DNA of 64,000 nucleotides from Myxococcaceae bacterium (GCA_016793095.1 JAEUJQ010000043.1:1-64000), one strand, 5' to 3'. Counted from the stretch's first letter, positions 14,833 through 24,432 are shown. Made by a program: numbers and translations. The notes: generated by a model from the letters alone, not told the origin.

Positions 14833-16998
14833 GTGTGGAAGTCAGCCTTGGCGGTGATGGTGATCGGGCTTGGGGCAGCCGCGGCCCCGTCACAGCCACC
14901 AACCGTCTACGCACCCGCGCGGGACGGTGGGTGGACCGCTCGGCCTCCCTACCTTCGTGCGCAGTACCAGCCGACGATTCCGCTCGACGTGAACCGCTTC
15001 GAGTTCGAGGTGGAGTCTCCTCCCGGCACGCTCATCGCGCGACAGGTGGTGCCGGTGAATCGCGCGTCATCCACCTGGCTGGTGTCCTGGTACTCGCCCT
15101 CACCGCCTGACGCGGGCCTGCACTGGTGGCGCGTGCGCGCGCTCGACGTCAACGACGCCCCCTCGCCGTGGATGGAGTGGGAGTCCTTCCGCATCGACGA
15201 CGGGGCGCCGCCCTACCCCGCCACCGTCACCCTCGACGCGCAGGACGGCGGCCACGTCGCGATGTCGTGCGCGCCGGTGAGCGACCCGCAGAGCGGCCTC
15301 GCCGCCTACCACTGGATGTTCGGCCAGCTCGACATGCCGGACGGCGGCGTCGGCGCGACGTTCAGCGGGCCCACGTCCAGCGCACCTGCGCGGGAGTTCC
15401 GCCTCGGGCCTGGCCGGTGGACGGTGGGCGTGCACGCGCACGACAACGTGGGCAACTCGCTGAGCAGCTCGGCCGTCTGGGTGCCCCTGTCAGGGCCCGC
15501 GCCGACGCTCGGCGCCGTTCCTCCCCTCATCGTCACGCAGTCGAACGGCATGGCGTGGCCGGCGGCGCCCTTCCAGAACGTGAACCGCGCCTACTTCCGG
15601 TTCCCAGCGCTCAGCTTCGATGCAGGGGCCTACACCATCATCCAGTCGCTCGGAGACGCAGGCGTCTGGGGCTTCTCCGTCGACAGCACGACGAGCACCA
15701 CCAACGTCTACCAGAACGACGGGCGCTACGAGTTCCGCTACGCCGCCTTCGTCGGTGGTGAGTCCAGCGCGTGGTCGTCGTCGGTCTTCATCCACGTCGA
15801 CGCGACGCCGCCGGGCTCCACCGGGCGCGTCGATGCGGGCCTGAGCGGGACTGTGGTGTCGCTCTCGTGGGCTGCCGCGCTCGACGCGAACCCGAACACC
15901 ACTGGCAGCGGCATCGGCACCTACGAGGTGAGCCGACAAGCCGGCGATGCGGGAGCGTTGGTCGCCACCGTCTCGTCGAGCGCGGCACTGGTGGCGAGTG
16001 AGACGCCTCCACCTGGCCTCTGGACCTACTTCGTCCACTCGCGGGACCGCGCGCTCAACCGCAGCACCGACGCCGGTCGCGTCGTCGTCTCCGTTCCGCC
16101 CGAGGCGCCAGGCACGCCGCGACCTGGCGCGATGGCGACCGATGGCGCGGTCTCCCTGAGCTGGGACTGGGACGGGGGACCGGCGACGTTCGAGCTCGAC
16201 CGGCTCGACGACGACGGGGGCGTGGTGGCCGTGCAGCTCGCGTTGCCGGCGCCGCGCTTCACCGATACACCCGGCGAGGGCCGCTGGCGGTACGCGAGCC
16301 GCGCGGTCGTGCTGGACGCGCCTGGGCCCTCGAGCGCGCCCTCCGTCAGCGTCATCGTCGACCAGTCGGGGCCCTTCGTCGGCGCGCCGGCGGCCTCACG
16401 CCTCGCCCCGCGCGAGGTGCAGGTGACGTGGAGCGCGACGGACCTGCTGACGTCGGTCTCCTCAGTCGTCGTCGAGCGGGAGACGAACGGCGCCGTGACG
16501 GCGCTCGGGCCCGGCGCCTCGCCGCTGAGCGACTCCCCACCCGATGGCGCCCATCGGTACCGCGTCATCGCCGCGGACGCCGTGGGCAACACCTCGACGT
16601 CGGCCTGGTCGATGCCCATCGACACGCCCGGCGTGGCGCTCGTCATCGCGCCCGTCGAGCCGGTGCAGGCGTCGTGCGGGCGAACCCTGTCAGTCGTCCT
16701 CTCGGCAACCGGTGATGGGCCGGTGCGCTGGAGTCTGCTCGAGGCTCCAGCCGGGGCGACGGTGGATGAGGCGAGCGGCGTCGTCTCATGGACGCCAACG
16801 CCAGCGGAGGCGGGGGCTCACGTCGTGCGGGTGCGGGCCGACGCGCCATCGACGACCGACGAGGAGGCGCTCAACGTCGAGGTGACCTGCCAGCGGGTCG
16901 TGCTCGGCGTGGGCTGCGGCTGCGCGACGCCTGGCGGCGCGTTCGTCTGGGTGCTGGCGGTGCTGCTGGGGCTGCGTCGTCGTCGGGCTGCGAGGTGA
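14833..16998 (+). CDS. Secreted beta-sandwich protein with MYXO-CTERM-like tail
   Basis: 721 residues: signal peptide (residues 3-18), then about six immunoglobulin or fibronectin III-like units, some with the GWTARPPYLRAQY, WWRVRALDVNDAPS and YRVIAADAVGNTSTS signatures of such folds. The C-terminus has a Gly-Cys-Gly-Cys motif, a hydrophobic helix (GGAFVWVLAVLLGL) and an RRRR basic end. This is the layout of the MYXO-CTERM surface-sorting domain of Myxococcota, in which the Cys is the likely processing site. It is probably displayed on the cell surface. GTG start. Confidence 0.85.
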   Translation: MWKSALAVMVIGLGAAAAPSQPPTVYAPARDGGWTARPPYLRAQYQPTIPLDVNRFEFEVESPPGTLIARQVVPVNRASSTWLVSWYSPSPPDAGLHWWRVRALDVNDAPSPWMEWESFRIDDGAPPYPATVTLDAQDGGHVAMSCAPVSDPQSGLAAYHWMFGQLDMPDGGVGATFSGPTSSAPAREFRLGPGRWTVGVHAHDNVGNSLSSSAVWVPLSGPAPTLGAVPPLIVTQSNGMAWPAAPFQNVNRAYFRFPALSFDAGAYTIIQSLGDAGVWGFSVDSTTSTTNVYQNDGRYEFRYAAFVGGESSAWSSSVFIHVDATPPGSTGRVDAGLSGTVVSLSWAAALDANPNTTGSGIGTYEVSRQAGDAGALVATVSSSAALVASETPPPGLWTYFVHSRDRALNRSTDAGRVVVSVPPEAPGTPRPGAMATDGAVSLSWDWDGGPATFELDRLDDDGGVVAVQLALPAPRFTDTPGEGRWRYASRAVVLDAPGPSSAPSVSVIVDQSGPFVGAPAASRLAPREVQVTWSATDLLTSVSSVVVERETNGAVTALGPGASPLSDSPPDGAHRYRVIAADAVGNTSTSAWSMPIDTPGVALVIAPVEPVQASCGRTLSVVLSATGDGPVRWSLLEAPAGATVDEASGVVSWTPTPAEAGAHVVRVRADAPSTTDEEALNVEVTCQRVVLGVGCGCATPGGAFVWVLAVLLGLRRRRAAR

Positions 16999-17153
16999 GT
17001 CTTCTCGACGCGAGGTGAGGCTCCTCGACGCCGCTCCGCCCAACTCCGGCGCTGATACTCGTCTTGCGAGCGCCGCCCGTCGCTGAAGTCGTTCGCCGTG
17101 CCGACCGACCTGCGAGGAGGTGCGCGGGCGCGGCTGCTCGACACGCAGGCACG

Positions 17154-17663
17154 TCAGAGCGCGGTGCCGACGCACAACACCTGCTCGAAGCGATGCTGCA
17201 GCTCACCGGCGGCAGGCAAGAAGACGGCGGCGTAGCCTACGGTCAGCTTGAGGAAGAGCGCGCTGAAGAGCCACTGCTCGACGGAGGCGCTGACGTCGGG
17301 GCCGAGACCTGCGCGAGACTCGGGCGCGTTCAGGTTGAAGAACCCGAGACGAACGCCGAGCCCGACCGCGAGCGTCGTTCGTTCGGCGACAGCCAGGCGG
17401 AAGAAGACCTCGGGCGACAGGCTGCCCTCGGCCGTCGCCGGCGCCGCTCGCGTCAGCCGGCCGACGAGGCCAACGGACAGCACACGCCCCAGGTCCTTCG
17501 CGAGCGCGAGCCGGGTCCGGAAGCCCAGACGCGCAGGCGCTCCGAGCGTCTCGTCCACGCCGACGCCTGCTTCGAGCGTCAGCCCGAGGCCCGCGGCACC
17601 GCGCACGACCGGCGGCGATGGCTGAGCGCAGAGGGCCAGGGACGCGACCAGTGGGGTGAACAC
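17154..17663 (-). CDS. Predicted outer-membrane beta-barrel-like protein
   Basis: 169 residues from the GTG at 17663, which gives a short signal peptide (FTPLVASLALCA). The mature part alternates Gly-rich and hydrophobic strands (GLGLTLEAGVGV, LSVGLVGRLTRA, TTLAVGLGVRLGFF, LKLTVGYAAVFL), typical of small outer-membrane barrels, though the terminal aromatic signature is missing. Convergent with the MYXO-CTERM-like gene and divergent from the two-component operon. Function unknown. Confidence 0.65.
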   Translation of the reverse strand: MFTPLVASLALCAQPSPPVVRGAAGLGLTLEAGVGVDETLGAPARLGFRTRLALAKDLGRVLSVGLVGRLTRAAPATAEGSLSPEVFFRLAVAERTTLAVGLGVRLGFFNLNAPESRAGLGPDVSASVEQWLFSALFLKLTVGYAAVFLPAAGELQHRFEQVLCVGTAL

Positions 17664-17721
17664 GGGCCCGCCATACCAGCTCCTGTGGTTGACGAGCGGA
17701 TGCTGGACGCCGCCCCGCGCG

Positions 17722-17741
17722 CATCCCACAGTCGTGGGATG
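17722..17741. promoter_or_regulatory. Perfect palindrome in front of the NarL-type regulator
   Basis: CATCCCAC (17722-17729) and GTGGGATG (17734-17741) are perfect 8-bp arms around a 4-base centre. The site lies about 34 bases before the preferred start of the response regulator and in the intergenic space of the divergent barrel gene. A dimeric regulator, perhaps the encoded one, could bind here. It could also be a chance hairpin in a leader. Confidence 0.45.
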
Positions 17742-17774
17742 GCTGACCCTGAGGCCGACGAGCGAAGAGTGGCC

Positions 17775-18392
17775 ATGCGGGTCTTTCTTCTCGAAGACGA
17801 CGCCCGGCTCCGGTCCGCCGTCGCCCGGGTGTTGTCACGCCGCTTCGAGGTCGTGGGGGCGGTGGGCTCGGTCGCCGAGGCACGTGCGCGGCTGGCCGGG
17901 CTCAACAACGGCCTCGAGGTGGCGGTCTGTGACCTCGGGCTGCCCGACGGGAGCGGCACCGAGGTCATCCGCCTCATTCGCCAGCGGTTCCCGTCGTGCG
18001 TGACGGTCGCCTTCACCGTGCTCGAGGAGCCGGAGTCCGTCTTCGAGGCGCTGCGCGCCGGCGCGAGGGGCTACCTGCTCAAGAACACCCCACCGGAGCG
18101 GCTCAACGAGCTGCTCGAGGACTGCGCCCGCGGCGGCTCGCCGATGAGCCCACCGGTGGCGCGGCTGGTGGTGCGGTCGTTCGAGACCGGCTCGACGCCG
18201 ACGCGCCTCACGGAGCGCGAGCGTGAGCTGTTGTCGCTGCTCGTCAAGGGGTTGAGCTACAAGCAGGTGGCGCTGGCCCTGGGCATCGGCCTGGGCACCG
18301 TGCAGAGCCACGTGAAGTCCATCTACGAGAAGCTCGAGGTGAGCTCGAAGGCCGAGGCGACGGCGGTGGCCATTCGTGAGGGCCTCGTGTGA
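17775..18392 (+). CDS. NarL/FixJ-type response regulator
   Basis: 205 residues. The receiver domain (residues 1-115) has the acidic pocket LLEDD, the phospho-acceptor Asp in VAVCDLGLPDGSG and the conserved Lys in YLLKNTPPERL. The C-terminal LuxR-type helix-turn-helix is clear (LTERERELLSLLVKGLSYKQ and GTVQSHVKSIYEKLEV). The ATG at 17775 gives the standard N-terminus MRVFLLEDD; the ATG at 17739 would add 12 residues and place the palindrome inside the gene. Its last bases overlap the start of the kinase gene (GTGA). Confidence 0.92.
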   Translation: MRVFLLEDDARLRSAVARVLSRRFEVVGAVGSVAEARARLAGLNNGLEVAVCDLGLPDGSGTEVIRLIRQRFPSCVTVAFTVLEEPESVFEALRAGARGYLLKNTPPERLNELLEDCARGGSPMSPPVARLVVRSFETGSTPTRLTERERELLSLLVKGLSYKQVALALGIGLGTVQSHVKSIYEKLEVSSKAEATAVAIREGLV

Positions 18393-19585
18393 GCGACGCG
18401 ACGGACGCGGTGCGCCAGGCCGTCGATGAGCAGCACCGCTCACTCGTCACCCTCGTGCCCCTGCTGCTGGTGCTGGGTGGGTTGCCGCTGCTGGGCCTGC
18501 TCGCGCCGGTGCGCCTCGCCTTCGGCATCACCGAGGTCGAGCTGGGCATCGCGGCGGCCATCGCCGGCGGCGCCATCACGGTGACGACGGTGGCCTGGCG
18601 GTTTCTGGGCGGCGCGCACCCCGCCTATCGCGTCATCGAAAACGGCGAGACGCTGCTCGTTCAGGCCGGCATTCAGTTCAGCGTCGCCAGCTCGACGCTC
18701 CCCGTCTCGCCGCTCTGGGCGCTGGCGCTCGCGCACGCGGGCTTCGGGGCCATGGCCTACCCGCCGGACCAGCGAACGCGGCAGACTGTCTCGTTCGTGG
18801 CGCCGCCGGTCGTCACCGTCCTCATCGCCACGGCGCAGGGGCGCGTCTCGGCGGCGGTGTTCGGGCTGGTGATGACGGTGGTGATGGTCGCGCTGGTGCT
18901 GGGCGGCGCCGAGGTGGGCCAGCGGCTCGAGACCGCGACCCGTGAACGGCTGGCGCTCGTCCGCGAGCTGGGAGAGCTGTCACTGCTGCGGGAGCGCTCG
19001 CGCATCGCGAGGGACCTGCACGACAGCGTCGGCGCGGCGCTCGCGTCCATCGCGTGGCGGACGGCGGCGGTCGCCTCGGAGGTGCCTGAGTCGTCAAGGG
19101 ACGAGCTGAGGGCCGTGGCGGCGCGCGCCTCCCAGGGCGTGGACGAGCTGCGCACCGTCGTGTGGTCGATTCACAGCCCCGAGCGCAGCTGGAGCGAGCT
19201 GGTCGCCTACGTGCGCAGCCGCGCGAGCGAGCTGTGCGCCGCAGGGCCCGCGCTCGAGCTCGAGGACCTCGGCGCCGACGAGGGGCTGGTGCTGCCGGCG
19301 CGCGTCGTCTCGGACGTCGTCGGCATCTCGCTCGAAGGGGTGCGCAACGCCGTGCAGCACGCGCGGGCCTCGACCGTGCGGCTGGTGCTCGGCGCGAACG
19401 GGCGGCTCGAGGTGCAGGTGTTCGACGACGGGAGCGGGCTGGGCGGCCAGCCGGGAGAGGGCACGGGCCTGCGGTCGATGCGCGAGCGCGCGGCGACGCT
19501 GGGAGGCACGTTCACCCTCGAGGCCCTCGCCCCGGGCACGCGCGTGGCGGTGACGGCCCCGCTGCCTGCGCGGCCCCCGGCCTGA
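18389..19585 (+). CDS. NarL-family sensor histidine kinase
   Basis: 398 residues. The N-terminal half has about five to six membrane helices (residues 20-180) without a large periplasmic loop, so it probably senses a membrane-associated signal. The cytoplasmic part has the HisKA_3 H-box (RIARDLHDSVGAALASIAW, phospho-His), the N-box (EGVRNAVQHARAS) and the G-box (VFDDGSGLGG). It overlaps the response regulator by 4 bases (GTGA) and is certainly its partner. The regulated genes cannot be read from this window. Confidence 0.92.
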   Translation: MSDATDAVRQAVDEQHRSLVTLVPLLLVLGGLPLLGLLAPVRLAFGITEVELGIAAAIAGGAITVTTVAWRFLGGAHPAYRVIENGETLLVQAGIQFSVASSTLPVSPLWALALAHAGFGAMAYPPDQRTRQTVSFVAPPVVTVLIATAQGRVSAAVFGLVMTVVMVALVLGGAEVGQRLETATRERLALVRELGELSLLRERSRIARDLHDSVGAALASIAWRTAAVASEVPESSRDELRAVAARASQGVDELRTVVWSIHSPERSWSELVAYVRSRASELCAAGPALELEDLGADEGLVLPARVVSDVVGISLEGVRNAVQHARASTVRLVLGANGRLEVQVFDDGSGLGGQPGEGTGLRSMRERAATLGGTFTLEALAPGTRVAVTAPLPARPPA

Positions 19586-19589
19586 GGGC

Positions 19590-20114
19590 TCAGCCCGCTG
19601 ACCGGCGCACCTGCAACGAGTGGCGCAGCTCGCGCACGCTCTTGCCGCCGATGGTCTCGACCTTCACCTCGCCGTCGGTCGTCCACCCATGCTTCTCGAA
19701 GAAGCGTCGGGCGCGCTGGTTCTTCTCGAAGACCCACGCGGTGAGCGGCTGGAAGCCGCGGGCGTGCAGGTCCTTCGTCGCCCACGCCAGCAGCGCGGCG
19801 GCGATGCCGCTGCCGGCGATCTCCTTGCGGACGTAGAGCGCGCCCAGCTCTCCGGTGGACGTGCCCGCGCCCGGGTCACGCGAGGGGTTGGTTGACGTGA
19901 AGCCGAGCAGCGCGCCGTCGCGCTCGGCGAGCCACACCCGCATCGCCGGCGTCTCGAGCGCGGCGCGCCACAGCAGCGCGCGGTTGCCCACCTTCATCGT
20001 GTCGAGGAACTCGTCTGGAAACACGTCGCGGTACGCCCACTGCCACGCCTGCACGTGCAGCTCGGCGATGCGGTCGGCGTCGGCCTGGGTGGCCTGGCGA
20101 ATGGAGAACTCCAC
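19590..20114 (-). CDS. GNAT-family N-acetyltransferase
   Basis: 174 residues from a GTG at 20114 (EFSIRQATQADADRIAELHV), the usual GNAT N-terminus. Acetyl-CoA binding is indicated by LGALYVRKEIAGSGIAAALL, in which RKEIAGSGIA is a slightly altered Q/RxxGxG/A motif, followed by TAWVFEKNQRARRFFEKHGW. The protein probably acetylates a small molecule or a protein N-terminus; the substrate is unknown. It stands alone, ending 4 bases from the kinase gene stop. Confidence 0.85.
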   Translation of the reverse strand: MEFSIRQATQADADRIAELHVQAWQWAYRDVFPDEFLDTMKVGNRALLWRAALETPAMRVWLAERDGALLGFTSTNPSRDPGAGTSTGELGALYVRKEIAGSGIAAALLAWATKDLHARGFQPLTAWVFEKNQRARRFFEKHGWTTDGEVKVETIGGKSVRELRHSLQVRRSAG

Positions 20115-20198
20115 GGAGTGGATTCTGCCACTGCTGACCCCACGCACGCTCGTCGTTTCCAGCACCTGCGGCGCCGCGCAGGCCTTGCGCGTTCGCGC

Positions 20199-20214
20199 GT
20201 GACTCCCTTGTGAC
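20199..20214 (+). promoter_or_regulatory. Candidate Pho-box-like direct repeat
   Basis: GTGAC occurs at 20199-20203 and again at 20210-20214, exactly 11 bases apart, about 50 bases before phoB. Sites for PhoB-type regulators are direct repeats with an 11-base period, so the spacing fits autoregulation of the operon. Only five bases are shared, so this could be chance. Confidence 0.35.
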
Positions 20215-20259
20215 GGGGTGGCCATCGCCGCGTCGTGAGCGGCGCGTATTCAACCGCAC

Positions 20260-20961
20260 ATGATGCCCACCATCCTCATCGTCGATGACGAGCCCGACCT
20301 CGCCGGCCTGGTGGAGTTCCACCTTGCGCAGGCAGGCTTCGGGACGGCGGTCGCGACCACCGCGGAACAAGCTCTTCAGCTCGCGGCGAAGGTGAAGCCG
20401 GCGCTGGTGGTGCTCGACCTGATGCTGCCGGACCTCTCGGGACGTGAAGTCTGCCGGCGGCTGAGGGCCGACCCGGCGACGCGCGGCACGGCGGTGCTGA
20501 TGCTGACGGCGCGCGGCGACGAGCACGACCGCATCGACGGCTTCGAGGCGGGCGCTGACGACTACGTCACCAAGCCCTTCAGTCCGCGCGAGCTGCTGCT
20601 GCGGGTGAAGGCGCTCCTGCGCCGCGCCGGCGTCGAGGCGACGGCCGAGAAGGTGGGGCTCGGTCCGGTGGCGCTCGACCTCGGCGCCCACCGCGCCTTC
20701 GTTGCCTCGAATGAGGTGGCGCTGACGGCGTTGGAGTTCAAGCTGCTCCACCACCTGATGGCACGAGCGGGACGGGTGCAGACACGCGAGCAACTGCTCT
20801 CGGACGTCTGGGGCATCACCAGCCCGCTCGAGACGCGCACCGTGGACACCCACGTCATGCGCCTGCGCGAGAAGCTCGGCGAGGCCCGCGAGCTCGTGGA
20901 GACGGTGCGCGGCGTCGGCTACCGCATGGCTTCGGGCTCGCGTGCGGAGGCGCACGGGTGA
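20260..20961 (+). CDS. phoB: PhoB-like response regulator
   Basis: 233 residues. Receiver domain with IVDDEPD, phospho-Asp in LVVLDLMLPDLSG and Lys in YVTKPFSPRELLLRV. The C-terminal OmpR/PhoB winged helix includes LTALEFKLLHHL and TVDTHVMRLREKLGE followed by VRGVGYRM. It is the first gene of an operon with pstSCAB, overlapping pstS by 4 bases, which supports a role in phosphate starvation control. No phoR kinase is present in the window. The start is ATG 20260 or the adjacent ATG 20263. Confidence 0.92.
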   Translation: MMPTILIVDDEPDLAGLVEFHLAQAGFGTAVATTAEQALQLAAKVKPALVVLDLMLPDLSGREVCRRLRADPATRGTAVLMLTARGDEHDRIDGFEAGADDYVTKPFSPRELLLRVKALLRRAGVEATAEKVGLGPVALDLGAHRAFVASNEVALTALEFKLLHHLMARAGRVQTREQLLSDVWGITSPLETRTVDTHVMRLREKLGEARELVETVRGVGYRMASGSRAEAHG

Positions 20962-21782
20962 CGGCCCGCCCGCCAGTGCGCGCCCTCGCGGCGGCGCTCG
21001 CCGTGCTGAGCGCGACTGCGTCGGCGGGGACCCTCACCATCAAGGGCTCGGACACCATGGTGACGCTGGTGCAGCGCTGGGCACGCACCTTCCGCGAGCA
21101 GAACCCCGACGTGCGCATCCAGGTGACGGGCGGTGGCTCGGGCACCGGGCTCGCCGCGCTCGTCGAAGGGTCCACGGACCTCGCGATGAGCAGCCGCCCG
21201 CTCGCGCCTGTCGAGGTCGAGCGCCTCACCGCGAAGACAGGCCACGCGCCAGCCGTCATCTCCGTCGCGCGAGACGGCGTCACCTTCTTCGTCCACCCGT
21301 CGAACCCCATCACGTCGATGACGCCAGGCCGACTGGCCAGCGTGCTGCTGGGCGACGTCGCGCGGTGGTCGGAGCTCGGAGGCCCAGACCGCCGCATCAT
21401 CCTCTACACGCGCGAGACGACGTCGGGCACGTCGGAATACGTGCGCGCCAGCCTGCTCTCACACCAGGACTTCGCCCCGCTCTCGCAGCCGCTGCCGGGA
21501 ACGGGCGCAGTGGTGAACGCCGTCTCGCGAGAACCCTTCGCCCTCGGCTTCGGCGGCGCGGCCTTCGCGAAGGGCGTGCGACCGCTCGCGGTGGAGGTGG
21601 ACGGCCAGGCTGTCGCGCCGACGCCCGACGCGGTGCGCAGCGGGCGCTACCCTTTCACCCGCGCCGTCACCTTCGTCTTCGCGCGGCCGCCCTCGGGCGA
21701 TGCGCGGCGCTTCGTCGAATGGGTGCTCAGCGACGAAGGACAAGCCCTCGCGGTGGCGGCGGGCTTCTTCCCGGTGACCTGA
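20958..21782 (+). CDS. pstS: Phosphate ABC transporter substrate-binding protein PstS
   Basis: 274 residues with a signal peptide (ALAAALAVLSATASA) and the phosphate-binding motifs TLTIKGSDTM, VTGGGSGTGLAAL, STDLAMSSRPL and YTRETTSGTSEYV. No lipobox, so it is a soluble periplasmic protein. It starts inside the phoB stop codon (GTGA) and is followed by pstC after one base, which confirms the pst operon. Confidence 0.93.
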   Translation: MTARPPVRALAAALAVLSATASAGTLTIKGSDTMVTLVQRWARTFREQNPDVRIQVTGGGSGTGLAALVEGSTDLAMSSRPLAPVEVERLTAKTGHAPAVISVARDGVTFFVHPSNPITSMTPGRLASVLLGDVARWSELGGPDRRIILYTRETTSGTSEYVRASLLSHQDFAPLSQPLPGTGAVVNAVSREPFALGFGGAAFAKGVRPLAVEVDGQAVAPTPDAVRSGRYPFTRAVTFVFARPPSGDARRFVEWVLSDEGQALAVAAGFFPVT

Positions 21783-21783
21783 G

Positions 21784-22785
21784 ATGCCCGGCGCCCTTCA
21801 CCCCGCCGTCGTCAGCCGACCGACGCCCCCGGTCGAGGGCGCGCGCCGACGGTCGGCGCACTGGGACAAGGTGGTGGAAGGGCTCGTCACCGTCGCGGGC
21901 GGCGCGGGGCTGGTGCTTCTGGTGCTGATGATGATCTTCGTCGTGCGTGAGGCATTGCCCCTCTTTCTCGACCCGACCCAGCGCGAACACGCGAGCCTGG
22001 CGAAGCTGCTCCTCCCACAACCCTGGCGCGTGGGTCACCCGGAGGCCCTGCTGTGGAACCCGACCTCCCAGGTGCCGAAGGTGAGCCTGTGGCCGCTCGC
22101 CGTGGGCACGCTCAAGGTGACGTTCGTCGCGCTCGTGGTGGCGGCGCCGCTCGGCATCGTGGCGGCGCTCTTCACCTCAGAGTTCGCCGCTCCGCGGCTG
22201 CGCGTCTGGCTCAAGTCTGGCGTCGAGCTGCTCGCCGGCATTCCGTCGGTCGTGCTGGGCGCCTTCGCGTTGATGACGCTCGCGACGGTGCTGCAGACGG
22301 CGTTCGGTCTCGACTTTCGCCTCAACGCCCTGGTGGCCGGAGTGGCGATGTCGCTCGCGATCGTGCCGGTCATCTACACGCTCACCGACGACGCGCTGCG
22401 CGCCGTGCCGCCCACGTACCGCGAGGCGTCGCTGGCGCTGGGCGCGACCCGGTGGGAGACGGCGGTGCGGGTGGTCTTGCCAGCGGCGAGCCCGGGCGTG
22501 CTCGGTGCGCTGGTGCTCGGCGTGGGCCGTGCCGTGGGCGAGACGATGATTGTCCTGATGGCGTCGGGGAATGCGGCGGTGGGCTCGGTCAACCTGGCCG
22601 AGCCGACCCGAACGCTGTCGGCAACCATCGCGGCGGAGATGGGCGAAGCGGTGTCGGGCTCGATGCACGCGTCGCTCCTCTTTCTGCTCGGGGCGCTGCT
22701 GTTCGGCTTCAACCTGCTGCTCAACCTCACCGCCGGCGCCTGGGTGCGCGCGCGGCTCCATCGGCGCGAGCGGGAGCCGGCATGA
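21784..22785 (+). CDS. pstC: Phosphate ABC transporter permease PstC
   Basis: 333 residues with about six membrane helices. The permease signature for docking to the ATPase is present ([20 protein letters not shown]), as is the LAGIPSVVLGAFAL segment typical of PstC. The N-terminus has a large periplasmic loop between the first two helices. It pairs with PstA to form the channel. The stop overlaps the start of pstA (ATGA). Confidence 0.93.
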   Translation: MPGALHPAVVSRPTPPVEGARRRSAHWDKVVEGLVTVAGGAGLVLLVLMMIFVVREALPLFLDPTQREHASLAKLLLPQPWRVGHPEALLWNPTSQVPKVSLWPLAVGTLKVTFVALVVAAPLGIVAALFTSEFAAPRLRVWLKSGVELLAGIPSVVLGAFALMTLATVLQTAFGLDFRLNALVAGVAMSLAIVPVIYTLTDDALRAVPPTYREASLALGATRWETAVRVVLPAASPGVLGALVLGVGRAVGETMIVLMASGNAAVGSVNLAEPTRTLSATIAAEMGEAVSGSMHASLLFLLGALLFGFNLLLNLTAGAWVRARLHRREREPA

Positions 22786-23684
22786 GCGGCGTGACGCGAC
22801 AGCGCGTCGGCCGGGTCTTCGAGGCGCTGAGCGGCGCCGCGGTCGCCCTGCTGCTCCTCGCGTTGCTGGCCGTATTGGTGGACGTGCTGCGTGACGCGAC
22901 CGCGCTGTCGTGGCGTTTCTTCCTCTCGGCGCCCGGCGGGAGCCCTGCCGAAGGCGGCATCTTCCCGGCCATCGTCGGCACCGCGGTGTTGACGCTCCTG
23001 ATGACCGTGCTGGTGATGCCGCTCGGCGTCGCGGCGGCGGTCTACCTGCAGGAATACGCGCCGCCACGAGCGCTCCCGGCGCGGCTGGCGCGGGCGGCGG
23101 TCCACCACCTCGCGGGCGTGCCGTCCATCGTCTACGGCCTCTTCGGGCTCGGCTTCTTCGTGCACGCGGTCGGCCGAGCGCTCGACGGCGCGACCGGGCA
23201 CCAGCTCAAGTGGGGGCAGCCCGGGCTGTTGTGGGCCGCCGCGACGCTCGCCGTGCTGACGCTGCCCACCGTCATCGTCGCGACCGAAGAGGCGCTGCGC
23301 TCGGTGCCGCAGGAGTTGAGGGCGGCGTCTCTGGCGCTCGGGGCGACGAGAGCGCAGACCCTCGCGCGGGTCGTCCTGCCCGCGGCAGGGCCCGGCATTC
23401 TCACCGCTGCAGTGCTGGCGGTGTCGCGCGGGGCTGGTGAGGTCGCGCCAGTGCTGCTGACGGGTGTGGCGTCGTGGCTGCCCGACCTCCCGGACTCGCT
23501 CTCGTCGCAGTTCATGCACCTCGGGTTCCACGCCTACGTGCTCGCGACCCAGAGCCCCGACGTCGATGCCTCACGCGCCGCGCTTTCGGGCACCGTGGCG
23601 GCGCTGCTCGTCGTCACCTTCCTGCTCAACCTGCTCGCCATCGTCCTCCGGGGGCGCCTGCGGCGAACGGCGGAGGGGCTCTGA
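22782..23684 (+). CDS. pstA: Phosphate ABC transporter permease PstA
   Basis: 300 residues with about six membrane helices, starting at an ATG that overlaps the pstC stop. The family segments [16 protein letters not shown] and the docking loop [20 protein letters not shown] are present, together with [20 protein letters not shown]. It forms the permease heterodimer with PstC. pstB begins one base after the stop. Confidence 0.93.
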   Translation: MSGVTRQRVGRVFEALSGAAVALLLLALLAVLVDVLRDATALSWRFFLSAPGGSPAEGGIFPAIVGTAVLTLLMTVLVMPLGVAAAVYLQEYAPPRALPARLARAAVHHLAGVPSIVYGLFGLGFFVHAVGRALDGATGHQLKWGQPGLLWAAATLAVLTLPTVIVATEEALRSVPQELRAASLALGATRAQTLARVVLPAAGPGILTAAVLAVSRGAGEVAPVLLTGVASWLPDLPDSLSSQFMHLGFHAYVLATQSPDVDASRAALSGTVAALLVVTFLLNLLAIVLRGRLRRTAEGL

Positions 23685-23685
23685 C

Positions 23686-24432
23686 ATGGCCACCATCTGC
23701 GTTGCTGACCTCGCGGTGAAGTACGGCACGAAGCAGGCGCTGCACGGCGTGTCGCTCGAGGTGCACCGTCACGAAGTGCTCGCCCTCATCGGCCCCTCGG
23801 GCTGCGGGAAATCCACGCTGCTGCGCGCTCTCAATCGCATGAACGAGCTGCTCCCGGGCGTGCGCCAGAGCGGGGCCATCACGCTCGAGGGTGAGCGCAT
23901 CGACTCGATGGACGTGGTCGACCTGCGGCGGCGCGTGGGCATGGTCTTCCAGCGGTCGAACCCGTTCGCGAAGAGCATCTTCGAGAACGTCGCCTACGGC
24001 CTGCGCATCGCCGGGCTGAACGACCAGACTGAGCTCGACCGGCGGGTAGAAGAGAGCCTCACGCAGGCGGCGCTGTGGGACGAGGTGAAGGACCGCCTCC
24101 AGGACTCCGCGCTCGCGCTCTCGGGTGGCCAGCAACAACGGCTGTGCATCGCCCGGGCGCTCGCCATCCGCCCCGAGGTCGTCTTGATGGACGAGCCGGC
24201 CAGCGCCCTCGACCCCATCGCGACCGCGCACATCGAGGACCTCATCGGAGCGCTCAAGCGACACGTCACCATCGTCATCGTCACCCACAACATGCAGCAG
24301 GCCGCACGGGTCAGTGACCGCACCGCGTTCCTGTACATGGGAGAGCTCGTCGAGACGGGGCCGACGCAGGTCCTCTTCAACACTCCGGTTCAGCCGCGCA
24401 CGCGCGACTATGTGAGCGGCAAGTTCGGGTGA
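23686..24432 (+). CDS. pstB: Phosphate ABC transporter ATP-binding protein PstB
   Basis: 248 residues, the usual PstB length. Walker A is GPSGCGKST (residues 36-44), the Q-loop is in MVFQRSNPF, the signature is LSGGQQQR, Walker B is [13 protein letters not shown] and the switch His is in [11 protein letters not shown]. The PstB-specific [12 protein letters not shown] segment is present. It energises phosphate import. It is the last gene of the operon; phoU does not follow, which is unusual. Confidence 0.95.
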   Translation: MATICVADLAVKYGTKQALHGVSLEVHRHEVLALIGPSGCGKSTLLRALNRMNELLPGVRQSGAITLEGERIDSMDVVDLRRRVGMVFQRSNPFAKSIFENVAYGLRIAGLNDQTELDRRVEESLTQAALWDEVKDRLQDSALALSGGQQQRLCIARALAIRPEVVLMDEPASALDPIATAHIEDLIGALKRHVTIVIVTHNMQQAARVSDRTAFLYMGELVETGPTQVLFNTPVQPRTRDYVSGKFG

